From an uncultured Lachnospiraceae bacterium (GTDB taxonomy: Bacteria; Bacillota; Clostridia; Lachnospirales; Lachnospiraceae): DNA of 19,120 nucleotides. Position 1 is the stretch's first letter, and the number at the start of each line of letters is the position of its first letter. The notes beneath the pieces are model-generated. The model had not been told where the DNA came from. It searched no databases and saw only the letters and a program-made list of their open reading frames with translations. The DNA lies in the NCBI GenBank assembly GCA_910586755.1, contig CAJUJM010000082.1:1-19120 (forward strand). The letters run 5' to 3'. Positions 7,427 to 14,376 of this stretch are shown piece by piece. The position numbers were made by a program, and so were the translations under genes.

Positions 7427-7474
7427 AACAGCCTCTGCAAAATGAAAGTATTACCATTTTGCAGGGGCTGTTTT
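7427..7474 (+). terminator. Bidirectional terminator between convergent genes
   Basis: AACAGCCTCTGCAAAATG (7427-7444) pairs with CATTTTGCAGGGGCTGTT (7455-7472) with one mismatch, followed by T residues. On the minus strand it ends in the same way, so it also serves the ABC operon; the ATPase stop codon (7473-7475) lies at its edge. Confidence 0.88.
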
Positions 7475-8048
7475 AGTGAAGGGAAAGGATCTGACAGGCT
7501 TCCATAATCCGGGCTTCCCACGGATCGTGGGTGATCAAAAATACGGTTTTGCCAGCGCTTCTGATTTTCGTATCCCAAATCACAACCTGCCGGGTCTTTT
7601 CATCCAGTCCTTTAAAAGGTTCATCCAGAAACAATACATCATAATCTGCAAGCAGAGCCCGCAGAATGGCAACCCGGCGGCGCATGCCGCCGGACAATTC
7701 CCGGACCGGCTGATGAAAACAGTCAGCCAGAAGAACGCTTTCCATGGCGGAAATAATCTGGGCGCGCTTTTGCTCCGGCGCTACCAGCCGGATATTGGAG
7801 ATAGGGCTTAAATTATCACAGAGCCGGTTTTCCTGGAATACGGCGCTGAACTTTCTGCCGGAAAGACCGGATATTTTTCCGGAATCCGGCATTTCCAGCC
7901 CCATCAGGATACGCAGGAGAGTAGTTTTTCCCTGTCCGGAAGGGGCCATAATAGCAGTTACTCTGCCTTCCGGAACAGAAGCGGAAAAGTCTGTTAAAAC
8001 CGGATGATGGCCATAGGCCTTGCAAAGTTTTTCTAACACAATCGCCAT
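7473..8048 (-). CDS. NitT/TauT-type ABC transporter ATPase
   Basis: ATP-hydrolysing subunit of an importer at the inner face of the membrane. At 191 residues it is shorter than typical SsuB/TauB proteins (about 240-270), but all core motifs are there: Walker A APSGQGKTT (35-43), Q-loop Gln72, signature LSGGM (118-122), Walker B VLFLDEP (138-144) and H-loop His174. The first Gly of Walker A (GxxxxGK) is Ala; the Gly-Lys-Thr that contacts phosphate is kept, so activity is likely. The shortness comes from a compact helical region and a missing C-terminal tail. AAAGGA, embedded in the last codons of the permease gene, precedes the ATG. Only 4 bp separate the two genes, so translation is probably coupled. 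Confidence 0.92.
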   Translation of the reverse strand: MAIVLEKLCKAYGHHPVLTDFSASVPEGRVTAIMAPSGQGKTTLLRILMGLEMPDSGKISGLSGRKFSAVFQENRLCDNLSPISNIRLVAPEQKRAQIISAMESVLLADCFHQPVRELSGGMRRRVAILRALLADYDVLFLDEPFKGLDEKTRQVVIWDTKIRSAGKTVFLITHDPWEARIMEACQILSLH

Positions 8049-8052
8049 AATC

Positions 8053-8841
8053 TTACATCCTTTCCAGATATTCTACACAGGTATCCAAAATCTTCAAAAA
8101 CAATTTTTCAAAACAAAAGCTGACCACTACAATGACCAGAGTCCAGGCAAACAGATCCGGAGTATTCAAAAAAATCTTGGCATTGTAAAGCTTTTCCCCA
8201 ATGGACCCGTCAGGAATTCCGATAACTTCTGCGGCAATGCCGGATTTCCAGCAAAGCCCCAGCCCGATGGTGCAGGCAGAGCGGAAAAAGGGCAGGACCT
8301 GGGAAACATAAATATACCGGATGGTACGTCCTGCCGGAAGGGAAAATACCCGGGCCATTTCCAGCAGATCTTTGCTGGTGGACTGAATTCCGTTTAAAAC
8401 ATTGGTGTACATCACCGGAAGAACCATCAAAAAAGAGATAAACACGGACAGGTTCCGGGAGGGGATCCAGATCAGAGCCAGGATGATAAACGAAGCTACC
8501 GGGGTGGCTTTTATTGCCAGAATCAGGGGGGTGAGCAGCTGTCCAAACCATACAAAGCGGACAGCCAAAGCAGCAAATAAAGTACCCGAAAGGGCGGCCA
8601 GCAAAAATCCGGAAGAGATCCGCGCCAGAGAAAATCCAATGGATCCCCAGAAGGAACTCGTCCGGATGAGAGAAAAAAGACGTATCAGAACGGAAATGGG
8701 AGATACCAAAAGAATTTCCTGGCCCAGAGCCTGGCTGCCAAGCTGCCAGACCATGAGCCACAGTATTACCGCCCAGAGGCGGATCCCAGGAGACCGGGAG
8801 ACGGAAGTCTCCAAAGGTTTACGGGACAAAGTAGAATTCAT
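8053..8841 (-). CDS. NitT/TauT-type ABC transporter permease
   Basis: A 262-residue membrane subunit with about six predicted spans, the first at about 22-40 (LWAVILWLMVWQLG). The cytoplasmic EAA-type loop that contacts the ATPase is visible as EMARVFSLPAGRTIRYIYVS near 164-183, and GLGLCWKSGIAAEVIG is the conserved segment just after it in SsuC/TauC-like permeases. The family imports sulfonates, nitrate, pyrimidine precursors or similar small molecules. The start overlaps the end of the binding-protein gene by 23 bp, with no strong Shine-Dalgarno, which points to coupled translation. The substrate is unknown. Confidence 0.92.
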   Translation of the reverse strand: MNSTLSRKPLETSVSRSPGIRLWAVILWLMVWQLGSQALGQEILLVSPISVLIRLFSLIRTSSFWGSIGFSLARISSGFLLAALSGTLFAALAVRFVWFGQLLTPLILAIKATPVASFIILALIWIPSRNLSVFISFLMVLPVMYTNVLNGIQSTSKDLLEMARVFSLPAGRTIRYIYVSQVLPFFRSACTIGLGLCWKSGIAAEVIGIPDGSIGEKLYNAKIFLNTPDLFAWTLVIVVVSFCFEKLFLKILDTCVEYLERM

Positions 8842-9922
8842 CAGCCGGAAGAGCCCCGCCTACGGCAGCCGGATTCTGCTGATATAAAGAATCTAAATAA
8901 CCGGAAAGCTTTTCCTTCATCTCTTCCCCGTCAATATAGGTAATGTTACATTCCGGAATTGCCTTTACTGCCACGGCAGCCGGAACAATATCATATTTTC
9001 CCACCAGCTCTGCAGCCTGCTCTACATTGTTGTTTACATAATCAACAGACTCTTTATAGCGGGTCATAAAATCGGCGACAGCTTCCGGATTTTCCTCAAT
9101 AAATTCGGTGCGGGCAACTACAACGCCGGTAATCATGGCGGAAGGAGACTCCTGGCCCTCCTGAAGCTTGTCCCACTCCTGGCTCAAATCCAGAGCCGTG
9201 CGGATGGTCTCCACTTTAGACTGGGCGGTGGTCACAAAAGGCTGAGGCAGCATGGCGATGCCATTTTCAGAAGCTGTGACAGCGGCCAGACATTCCGTGT
9301 GTTCACTTTTCCACTCGATGGTAACATCAGCAGCCGGGTCAATGCCGTTTTGGCTTAAGATGTAGTTAAGGCCGTATTCCGGTGTAGCGCCTTTGCCGCT
9401 GGCGTAGATAGTCTTGCCCCGCAGATCTTCCACAGACCGGATGGTCTCTCCGTTTTCTACAATATAGAGAACTCCTAAAGTATTGACCGCCAGCACCTTT
9501 ACGCCTCCGTCTGTGTTGTTAAAAAGAACAGAAGCCATGTTGGCCGGGACTGCTCCGATGTCAGCCTGCCCTTGTACCAGCTTTGGGGTAACCTGATCGA
9601 TGGATGCAGCGATGGTAAAATTGTAGGTATGGTCCATGGCGCTTTCTTCGTCTGCGTCCTCCATAAACTTTACCATGCCCATGGCGGTGGGGCCCTTTAG
9701 GGCAATAACGTTTACCACAGAGGCGTTTTCTTCCTTAGAATCGGTTTCGCCTTCACCGGAAGTCTCCGGACTGGGGGGATCGGTCTCTGCCGGGGCGGCT
9801 GTGGTTTCGGCAACTGTGGTGGCTGCGGCCGTAGTTCCGGTGGTCTCTGTGCCACCTGTACAGCCTGCCAACAGGGCAGCAGCTAGGGAAAGGGTACAAA
9901 TCAATGACAAACTCTTTTTCAT
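8819..9922 (-). CDS. ABC transporter substrate-binding lipoprotein (NMT1/THI5-like)
   Basis: A 367-residue extracellular binding protein anchored by a lipid. The N-terminus MKKSLSLICTLSLAAALLAGC is a lipoprotein signal with lipobox LAGC. It is followed by a Thr/Ala/Glu-rich linker (about 25-65) and then a periplasmic-binding-protein type II domain (VNVIALKGPTAMGMVKF, QADIGAVPANMASVLF, DLRGKTIYASGKGATPEYGL). This is the pattern of NitT/TauT and THI5-like receptors. The ligand is unknown; I saw no TPP riboswitch that would point to a thiamine precursor. The ATG at 9922 follows AAGGAGGA (9931-9938) at 8 bases; an earlier in-frame ATG would give nine poorly placed residues. It is the first gene of the three-gene operon, transcribed from the promoter at 10052-10081. 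Confidence 0.93.
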   Translation of the reverse strand: MKKSLSLICTLSLAAALLAGCTGGTETTGTTAAATTVAETTAAPAETDPPSPETSGEGETDSKEENASVVNVIALKGPTAMGMVKFMEDADEESAMDHTYNFTIAASIDQVTPKLVQGQADIGAVPANMASVLFNNTDGGVKVLAVNTLGVLYIVENGETIRSVEDLRGKTIYASGKGATPEYGLNYILSQNGIDPAADVTIEWKSEHTECLAAVTASENGIAMLPQPFVTTAQSKVETIRTALDLSQEWDKLQEGQESPSAMITGVVVARTEFIEENPEAVADFMTRYKESVDYVNNNVEQAAELVGKYDIVPAAVAVKAIPECNITYIDGEEMKEKLSGYLDSLYQQNPAAVGGALPADEFYFVP

Positions 9923-9944
9923 AATTAAAATCCTCCTTATGGGT

Positions 9945-10062
9945 CTCAAGTGTTCACATTATACCATGGACACTAAGCTCGTGAAGGACCTCGCTAAGTG
10001 TCCAGGTATCTGTTCTCACTAAACTCGTGAAAAACCTCGTCAAGTGTTCACATTATACCCGG
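9945..10062 (-). repeat. 46-bp tandem repeat in the ABC operon leader (hairpin copies A and B)
   Basis: About two and a half copies of a 46-bp unit. CACTAAGCTCGTGAAGGACC at 9971 recurs as CACTAAACTCGTGAAAAACC at 10017. The 19-mer CAAGTGTTCACATTATACC occurs perfectly at 9947-9965 and 10041-10059. Copy A forms a strong hairpin: TGGACACTAAGC (9967-9978) against GCTAAGTGTCCA (9993-10004), with one mismatch; flanking ATACC and GGTAT extend the pairing around one extra A. Copy B (10011-10053) pairs less well. Because each 19-mer contains ATTATA, the minus strand has TATAAT twice. The array fills most of the leader between the promoter and the lipoprotein gene. Confidence 0.85.
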
Positions 10063-10081
10063 TTAGGATGGACTAAGTCAA
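10052..10081 (-). promoter_or_regulatory. Sigma-A promoter of the ABC importer operon
   Basis: The minus strand shows TTGACT (10081-10076), an 18-base spacer and a perfect TATAAT (10057-10052). Transcription would start near 10045 and give a leader of about 120 bases before the ATG at 9922, containing the hairpin repeats. The second TATAAT (9963-9958) has no good -35. Confidence 0.7.
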
Positions 10082-10147
10082 TAGGGAATTAGAAATGTTA
10101 AGGTGAGCATCTTTTGGGGTTGTTTTTTTTCTCCAACTGTGATAAAC

Positions 10148-10180
10148 TTGTATACAACAAGAGAAGTTTGAATACAAACT
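10148..10180 (+). promoter_or_regulatory. Operator candidates and promoter of kduI
   Basis: TTGTATACAA (10148-10157) is a perfect palindrome of the type bound by GntR/FadR-like repressors of uronate genes. AGTTTG (10165-10170) and CAAACT (10175-10180) form a second inverted repeat. TTGAAT (10168-10173) and TATTAT (10192-10197), 18 bases apart, could be the promoter, so a protein bound here would block it. The regulator is not encoded next to the site; the assignment is inference. Confidence 0.45.
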
Positions 10181-10220
10181 CTCAGAAACCGTATTATTTT
10201 ATTTCAAGGAGGAAAAAATC

Positions 10221-11063
10221 ATGGATATCCGCTATTCTGCAAATCAGAGAGACTTTAAGCGCTACACCACTGAGGAGACCAGAAACGAATTTTTAATCGA
10301 GAACCTGTACGTTGCTAACGAGGTAGTTGCAGTATATTCCCACGTAGATCGTATGGTAACATTAGGCTGCATGCCTACCACTGAGACTGTTTCCATTGAC
10401 AAGGGTATTGACGTTTGGAAGAATTTCGGCACTCAGTATTTCTTAGAGAGAAGAGAGATCGGTATTTTCAATATCGGCGGCGCAGGCGTTATCAAGGCTG
10501 ACGGAGTAGAGTACCAGTTAGGATATAAGGATTGCTTATATATTACCAAAGGAACGAAGGAAGTTCTGTTCTCCAGCAATGACGCAGCCAATCCTGCTAA
10601 GTTCTACATGGTAAGCGCGCCGGCTCATAAGGCATGCAAGACCACCTTTATCTCCATTGATCAGGCGGCCAAGAAGCCTTTAGGCGCAATGGAGACCTCC
10701 AACAAGCGCGTGATTAACCAGTTCATCCATCCTGATGTACTGGAAACCTGCCAGCTTTCCATGGGTATGACCGTATTAGAGCCAGGCAGCGTATGGAACA
10801 CCATGCCGGCTCACACTCATGAGAGACGTATGGAAGTTTACATGTATTTTGAGATCCCGGAGAATAACGTAGTATTCCACATGATGGGGGAAGGCAACGA
10901 GACCAGGCATATTGTAATGCAGAACGAGCAGGCTGTTATCAGCCCCTCCTGGAGTATTCATGCCGGTGCAGGCACCAGCAACTATACCTTTATCTGGGCA
11001 ATGGGCGGCGAGAACCAGGCATTTGACGATATGGACACCATCCCCACCACTGAGTTAAGATAA
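10221..11063 (+). CDS. kduI: 5-keto-4-deoxyuronate isomerase
   Basis: KduI converts 5-keto-4-deoxyuronate (4-deoxy-L-threo-5-hexosulose uronate) to 2,5-diketo-3-deoxygluconate in pectin, and in some bacteria glycosaminoglycan, breakdown. It is a cytoplasmic cupin-fold enzyme. The zinc ligands stand out: His198 and His200 in PAHTHERRMEVYMYFE, Glu205 in the same motif, and His247 in WSIHAGAGTSNYTFIWAMGG. These lie two residues after the E. coli His196/198, Glu203 and His245. Length (280) is normal. AAGGAGG (10206-10212) precedes the ATG by 8 bases. The gene stands alone between its own promoter region and a terminator; other uronate genes (kduD, kdgK, kdgA) are not in the window. Confidence 0.96.
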   Translation: MDIRYSANQRDFKRYTTEETRNEFLIENLYVANEVVAVYSHVDRMVTLGCMPTTETVSIDKGIDVWKNFGTQYFLERREIGIFNIGGAGVIKADGVEYQLGYKDCLYITKGTKEVLFSSNDAANPAKFYMVSAPAHKACKTTFISIDQAAKKPLGAMETSNKRVINQFIHPDVLETCQLSMGMTVLEPGSVWNTMPAHTHERRMEVYMYFEIPENNVVFHMMGEGNETRHIVMQNEQAVISPSWSIHAGAGTSNYTFIWAMGGENQAFDDMDTIPTTELR

Positions 11064-11080
11064 TCGGAACACATTGCAGA

Positions 11081-11131
11081 CAGGCGCTTTGCCGCTCCCC
11101 TGAGAATGGGAGGCAGCCAGGCGCCTTTTTC
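11081..11131 (+). terminator. Intrinsic terminator after kduI
   Basis: GGCGC (11083-11087) pairs with GCGCC (11121-11125), with an inner CTCCC/GGGAG stem around CTGAGAAT, followed by a TTTTT run. This separates kduI from the RpiR gene. Confidence 0.8.
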
Positions 11132-11181
11132 TATCATGAGGAATTCGAGAGAAATTTTCTTATCGGGAAAGGACCTTGATC

Positions 11182-12048
11182 ATGCTGCTAGTCCAGCTAA
11201 AAGAAGAACAGAACTTCACCAATCACGAAAAAGAAGTGGCCCGCTACATTCTAAACCATATGGATGAGATCCTTCATATGTCTGCAAACGAACTGGCCAA
11301 AGCGTCCTTAACCAGCAAGGCTACCGTAGTGCGTTTAAGCCAGAAGCTGGGGCTTTCCGGTTATCAGGAATTTAAACTGAAGCTGGTGGCAGAGATAAAC
11401 CAAAATAACCGTATTAACGAGATTCTTGCGGGGGAACCTATTTCCAGGGACAGCACCTTCCAGGACATTATCAACACGTTACCGGGCCTTTACGACAAAG
11501 CCATTACCAACACCCGTTTGACTCTGAATAAAAACCACATGATCCGGATCAACAATTTTCTCCAGAATGCGGAAAGCATTGACATTTATGGAACCGGCAT
11601 CAGCTACCTTTTGGCTCAGTCTGCGGCTTTTAAATTCAAAACCCTGGGGGTGGAAAGCTCTGCTTACGAGAGCATTAATGCCTATTACCTGGCAGCCAGA
11701 AAGCATAAAAAGACGGTGGCATTTGTTATCAGCTTTACCGGAGCAAACCGGACGGTAACTCAGATTGCAAAATACCTGAGAGAGGCGACCAGCCATTATG
11801 TTGTGGGCCTTCTCGGCCCTTATAACGACGTAACAGGCAGGTATTGCCATCAGGTGGTAGAGATTCCCAACCGGGACTCCCTTTTAAGCCTGGATGTTAT
11901 TACGTCCTTTGCGGCCATCAACTATGTGCTGGATATTTTTTTCTCCATGCTTTTGACCAGACGCCAGGAAGAGCATGTGAAAGCTGCCATGGATATGATG
12001 GCTCACCGATCCGTTTTGCTTCATAATATCGATCAGGAGAATGAATGA
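11182..12048 (+). CDS. RpiR-family transcriptional regulator
   Basis: A 288-residue cytoplasmic regulator with an N-terminal HTH_6 domain (about 1-75; SANELAKASLTSKATVVRLS, where TVVRLSQKLGL is the typical RpiR recognition segment) and a C-terminal SIS sugar-phosphate-binding domain (about 110-250; IDIYGTGISYLLAQSAAFKF, VAFVISFTGANRTVTQIAKY). Such proteins sense phosphosugars and control PTS and sugar phosphate genes. GGGAAAGGA precedes the ATG at 11182 by about 9 bases; a TTG six bases earlier is less likely. The EIIBCA gene follows after a terminator and its own promoter, so RpiR probably regulates that unit, and perhaps kduI (inference). Confidence 0.92.
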   Translation: MLLVQLKEEQNFTNHEKEVARYILNHMDEILHMSANELAKASLTSKATVVRLSQKLGLSGYQEFKLKLVAEINQNNRINEILAGEPISRDSTFQDIINTLPGLYDKAITNTRLTLNKNHMIRINNFLQNAESIDIYGTGISYLLAQSAAFKFKTLGVESSAYESINAYYLAARKHKKTVAFVISFTGANRTVTQIAKYLREATSHYVVGLLGPYNDVTGRYCHQVVEIPNRDSLLSLDVITSFAAINYVLDIFFSMLLTRRQEEHVKAAMDMMAHRSVLLHNIDQENE

Positions 12049-12089
12049 TAAGGCAAAAATAAGACAAAAGGCCAGTCAATCCCCTGTTT

Positions 12090-12124
12090 TGAACCGCTGT
12101 TTCAAATCCGGCGGTTCTTTTTTT
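12090..12124 (+). terminator. Intrinsic terminator after the RpiR gene
   Basis: GAACCGC (12090-12096) pairs with GCGGTTC (12110-12116), followed by eight T residues. The same bases overlap an inverted repeat, TTTGAA (12087-12092) with TTCAAA (12100-12105), and TTTGAACCG recurs at 12131-12139. The segment may therefore double as an operator. Confidence 0.85.
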
Positions 12125-12163
12125 GCTTATTTTGAACCGTTGGACCTATGGCGTTTCGATTCA

Positions 12164-12192
12164 TTGTTTCTCCCCGCCGCCCGTGCTAGACT
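12164..12192 (+). promoter_or_regulatory. Promoter of the PTS gene
   Basis: TTGTTT (12164-12169) and TAGACT (12187-12192) lie 17 bases apart, ahead of AGGAGG (12223-12228) and the ATG at 12235. Both hexamers deviate from consensus at the end positions. The direct repeats TTTGAACCG (12087-12095 and 12131-12139) just upstream are operator candidates for the RpiR protein. Confidence 0.5.
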
Positions 12193-12234
12193 GGTCTCAT
12201 CAAACATACGGAAGTAAATTTCAGGAGGTTCAAA

Positions 12235-14193
12235 ATGGGTAAGTATCAAGAGTTAGCCAATGACATTGTAAAAAATGTAGGCGGGAAAGAAAATGTATCA
12301 GGCCTGGTTCACTGTATTACCAGACTAAGGTTTACATTAAAAGACGAGAGCAAGGCCAATGATGATGTGTTGAAAGCCATGAGCGGAGTTGTCACCGTGA
12401 TGAAAAGCGGCGGCCAGTATCAGGTGGTAATCGGAAACCATGTTGCCGAGGTGTTTGAGGATGTGATGCCCTTGCTGGATTTGGGAGCCGGAAGCGCTCC
12501 GGCTCCGGAAGAGAAAAAGAAAGGCAGGCTTTTAGACCAGGCTATTGATGTGGTATCCGGTATTTTTCAGCCGATTTTAAGTATCATGGCGGCTTGTGGT
12601 ATGTTAAAGGGATTTAACACCCTGTTTGTGGCAATAGGGTTTTATTCCGCTGCCAGCGGCGGCTATTTAATTATCAATGCTGCCGGAGATGCTTTGTTTA
12701 CTTTTTTGCCATTGTTTCTGGGTTACACTGCGGCCAAAAAATTTGGGCTAAAACCCATGCTGGGGCTGGCAATGGGAGCAGCCATGTGTTATCCGGGTAT
12801 TCAGTCCGGCGCAGTGTCTGCGGGGGCAGAGCCTCTCTATACGATCCTTGGGGGCACCATGTTTGCGTCCCCGGTTTACATTGATTTCTTTGGAATCCCG
12901 GTAATCTCTGTAGATTATACCGGAACCGTAATCCCGGTTATTTTAGCGGTTTGGTTTGCCTCAAAATGTGAAAAGTTTTTCAGCAAGTTTGTACCGGATT
13001 TAGTAAAATTCTTTTTCGTGTCCATGTTAACCATGCTGGTAGCTTTGCCGGTGGCCGTTCTGTTCTTAGGCCCGGTTGCAACCTTCGGTTCCACCCTGAT
13101 TTCCCAATTCACATTAACCATCCGGAGCTTCAGTCCCATGCTGGCAGGAGCAATCGTAGGGCTGACCTGGCAGATTCTGGTGATTTTCGGTATGCATTGG
13201 GGATTTATCCCGGTCTACATCAACAATATTATGACCCTGGGCTACGACAATGTGATGATGCCGTTCTTTGCATGCACCTTTGCCACTTCTGCAGTTGTGC
13301 TGGCAATCTTTATAAAGACCAAAGATAAGAAGCTGAAAGAGATGGCAATCCCCAACTTTATTTCCGGCATCTTCGGCGTAACCGAGCCGGCTATCTATGG
13401 TATCCTGCTTCCTTTAAAGAAACCGTTTATTATCAGCTGTATTGCAGGCGGCATTGGCGGGGCATTTTACGGGCAGTTTAACTTCCGCAAGTTTATCATG
13501 GGGGGCATGGGAATTTTTGAGCTTCCCAATATGATGAATCCGGATGGAAGCATGGACAATATTATCGTAGCATTTGCAGGCATTCTAATTTCCATGGCAG
13601 CAGGATTTATTTTGACCATGATTTTCTATAAAGAAAAGGCGGAACCTGAGGCGCTTGCTGTTTCCGGTGAGAGCTTTGACAAAGCCGCAGAGTCTAAGGC
13701 AGTTCCTGCTTCCGCGGCAGGAGCTAAGGCTGACGCTGCCAGCGAAAAGACAATTGTAAGTCCTTTAAAAGGAAAAACTGTTAAATTAGAAGACGTGGAA
13801 GACGCTGCTTTTTCTTCCGGAGCTCTGGGAAAAGGCATTGCAATTATGCCGGAAGAAGGCGTTTTATATGCTCCTGCTGACGGAACCATTACCGCCATGT
13901 TCCCAACCGGACACGCCATCGGCATGGTAAACAATTCAGGGGCAGAGGTGCTGATGCATGTGGGAATGGACACAGTTCAGTTGGGAGGAAAAGGATTTAA
14001 GCCCTTGATTCAGACCGGAGATACGGTAAAGAAAGGACAGAAGCTTCTGGAATTTGACATAGAGTTAATCAAAGAGGCAGGGTATTCCCTGGTAACTCCG
14101 GTACTGATCACCAACTCTGCCCAGTTTGAAAAGATAGATCCCACTGAGGCCGCGAAGGTAAATGCCGGTGACAATTTGCTGACTTTGGAGTAA
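12235..14193 (+). CDS. PTS beta-glucoside-type EIIBCA permease
   Basis: A 652-residue fused phosphotransferase permease that imports and phosphorylates a sugar. EIIB (about 1-85) has the phosphorylated Cys27 in the motif HCITRLRF. EIIC (about 105-465) is a multi-span domain with the family segments GMHWGFIPVYINNI and GIFGVTEPAIYGILLPLKKP. A low-complexity Ala/Lys linker (about 470-505) leads to EIIA (about 510-652), with His560 in GHAIGM and the phosphorylated His575 in EVLMHVGMDTVQLGGKGF. The B-C-A order and motifs fit the Glc-Bgl family of BglP type. The sugar is likely a beta-glucoside, because a GH1 6-phospho-beta-glucosidase gene follows; sucrose- or trehalose-type relatives cannot be excluded. 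AGGAGG (12223-12228) precedes the ATG. Confidence 0.95.
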   Translation: MGKYQELANDIVKNVGGKENVSGLVHCITRLRFTLKDESKANDDVLKAMSGVVTVMKSGGQYQVVIGNHVAEVFEDVMPLLDLGAGSAPAPEEKKKGRLLDQAIDVVSGIFQPILSIMAACGMLKGFNTLFVAIGFYSAASGGYLIINAAGDALFTFLPLFLGYTAAKKFGLKPMLGLAMGAAMCYPGIQSGAVSAGAEPLYTILGGTMFASPVYIDFFGIPVISVDYTGTVIPVILAVWFASKCEKFFSKFVPDLVKFFFVSMLTMLVALPVAVLFLGPVATFGSTLISQFTLTIRSFSPMLAGAIVGLTWQILVIFGMHWGFIPVYINNIMTLGYDNVMMPFFACTFATSAVVLAIFIKTKDKKLKEMAIPNFISGIFGVTEPAIYGILLPLKKPFIISCIAGGIGGAFYGQFNFRKFIMGGMGIFELPNMMNPDGSMDNIIVAFAGILISMAAGFILTMIFYKEKAEPEALAVSGESFDKAAESKAVPASAAGAKADAASEKTIVSPLKGKTVKLEDVEDAAFSSGALGKGIAIMPEEGVLYAPADGTITAMFPTGHAIGMVNNSGAEVLMHVGMDTVQLGGKGFKPLIQTGDTVKKGQKLLEFDIELIKEAGYSLVTPVLITNSAQFEKIDPTEAAKVNAGDNLLTLE

Positions 14194-14206
14194 GTCTGTT
14201 TCATAG

Positions 14207-14310
14207 TAAGCCTGCATGCGCCCGGCAGCGGACGCACTGCCGCACATGAAAGTCTGGCGGGCGCATGGGGCATCCCGGAATGCATGCCGCCTATTGGCGG
14301 CGGATTTCTA
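14207..14310. repeat. Hairpin cluster between the PTS and GH1 genes
   Basis: Two structures lie in this 183-bp gap. CATGCGCCCG (14215-14224) and CGGGCGCATG (14258-14267) are a perfect 10-bp inverted repeat enclosing a smaller GGCAG/CTGCC stem (14224-14228 with 14237-14241). Next, GCCGCC (14286-14291) and GGCGGC (14296-14301) around TATT repeat the hairpin found between hisS and aspS. The first begins with TAAGCCTGCATGC, also shared with the hisS-aspS copy. No T run follows the large hairpin, so it is not an obvious terminator. I saw no LicT/BglG antiterminator (RAT) site. Confidence 0.55.
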
Positions 14311-14334
14311 TAGTGAAGAAAAAGGACAGATACA

Positions 14335-14360
14335 GCCGCCGGAGAACAGGGTCCGGCGGC
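14335..14360 (+). repeat. Hairpin abutting the GH1 ribosome binding site
   Basis: GCCGCCGGA (14335-14343) and TCCGGCGGC (14352-14360) are a perfect 9-bp inverted repeat around GAACAGGG. The site GGAAAGGA starts at the next base (14361) and the ATG is at 14377. The placement could influence GH1 translation or 5' mRNA stability; that is inference. Confidence 0.55.
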
Positions 14361-14376
14361 GGAAAGGACGGAATCT

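Noticed and set aside
8402..8887. Plus-strand 161-residue ORF
   Set aside because: It lies fully antisense to the permease and binding-protein genes, has no ribosome binding site, and its composition is that of a shadow frame.
9636..10022. Plus-strand 128-residue Ser/Val/Ala-rich ORF
   Set aside because: Its low-complexity sequence is the complement of the lipoprotein linker, and its end runs through the hairpin repeats.
9923..10050. TPP or other known riboswitch upstream of the NMT1/THI5-like binding protein
   Set aside because: The TPP core sequences (CTGAGA and the downstream ACC-containing helix) are absent; the leader is explained by the tandem hairpin repeat.
9945..10062. CRISPR-like array
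   Set aside because: The repeats are direct tandem 46-bp units without unique spacers, have fewer than three full copies, and no cas genes are near.
14194..14376. LicT/BglG-type antiterminator site for the beta-glucoside unit
   Set aside because: No RAT-like sequence and no terminator T run follow the hairpins, and the adjacent regulator is of RpiR type.
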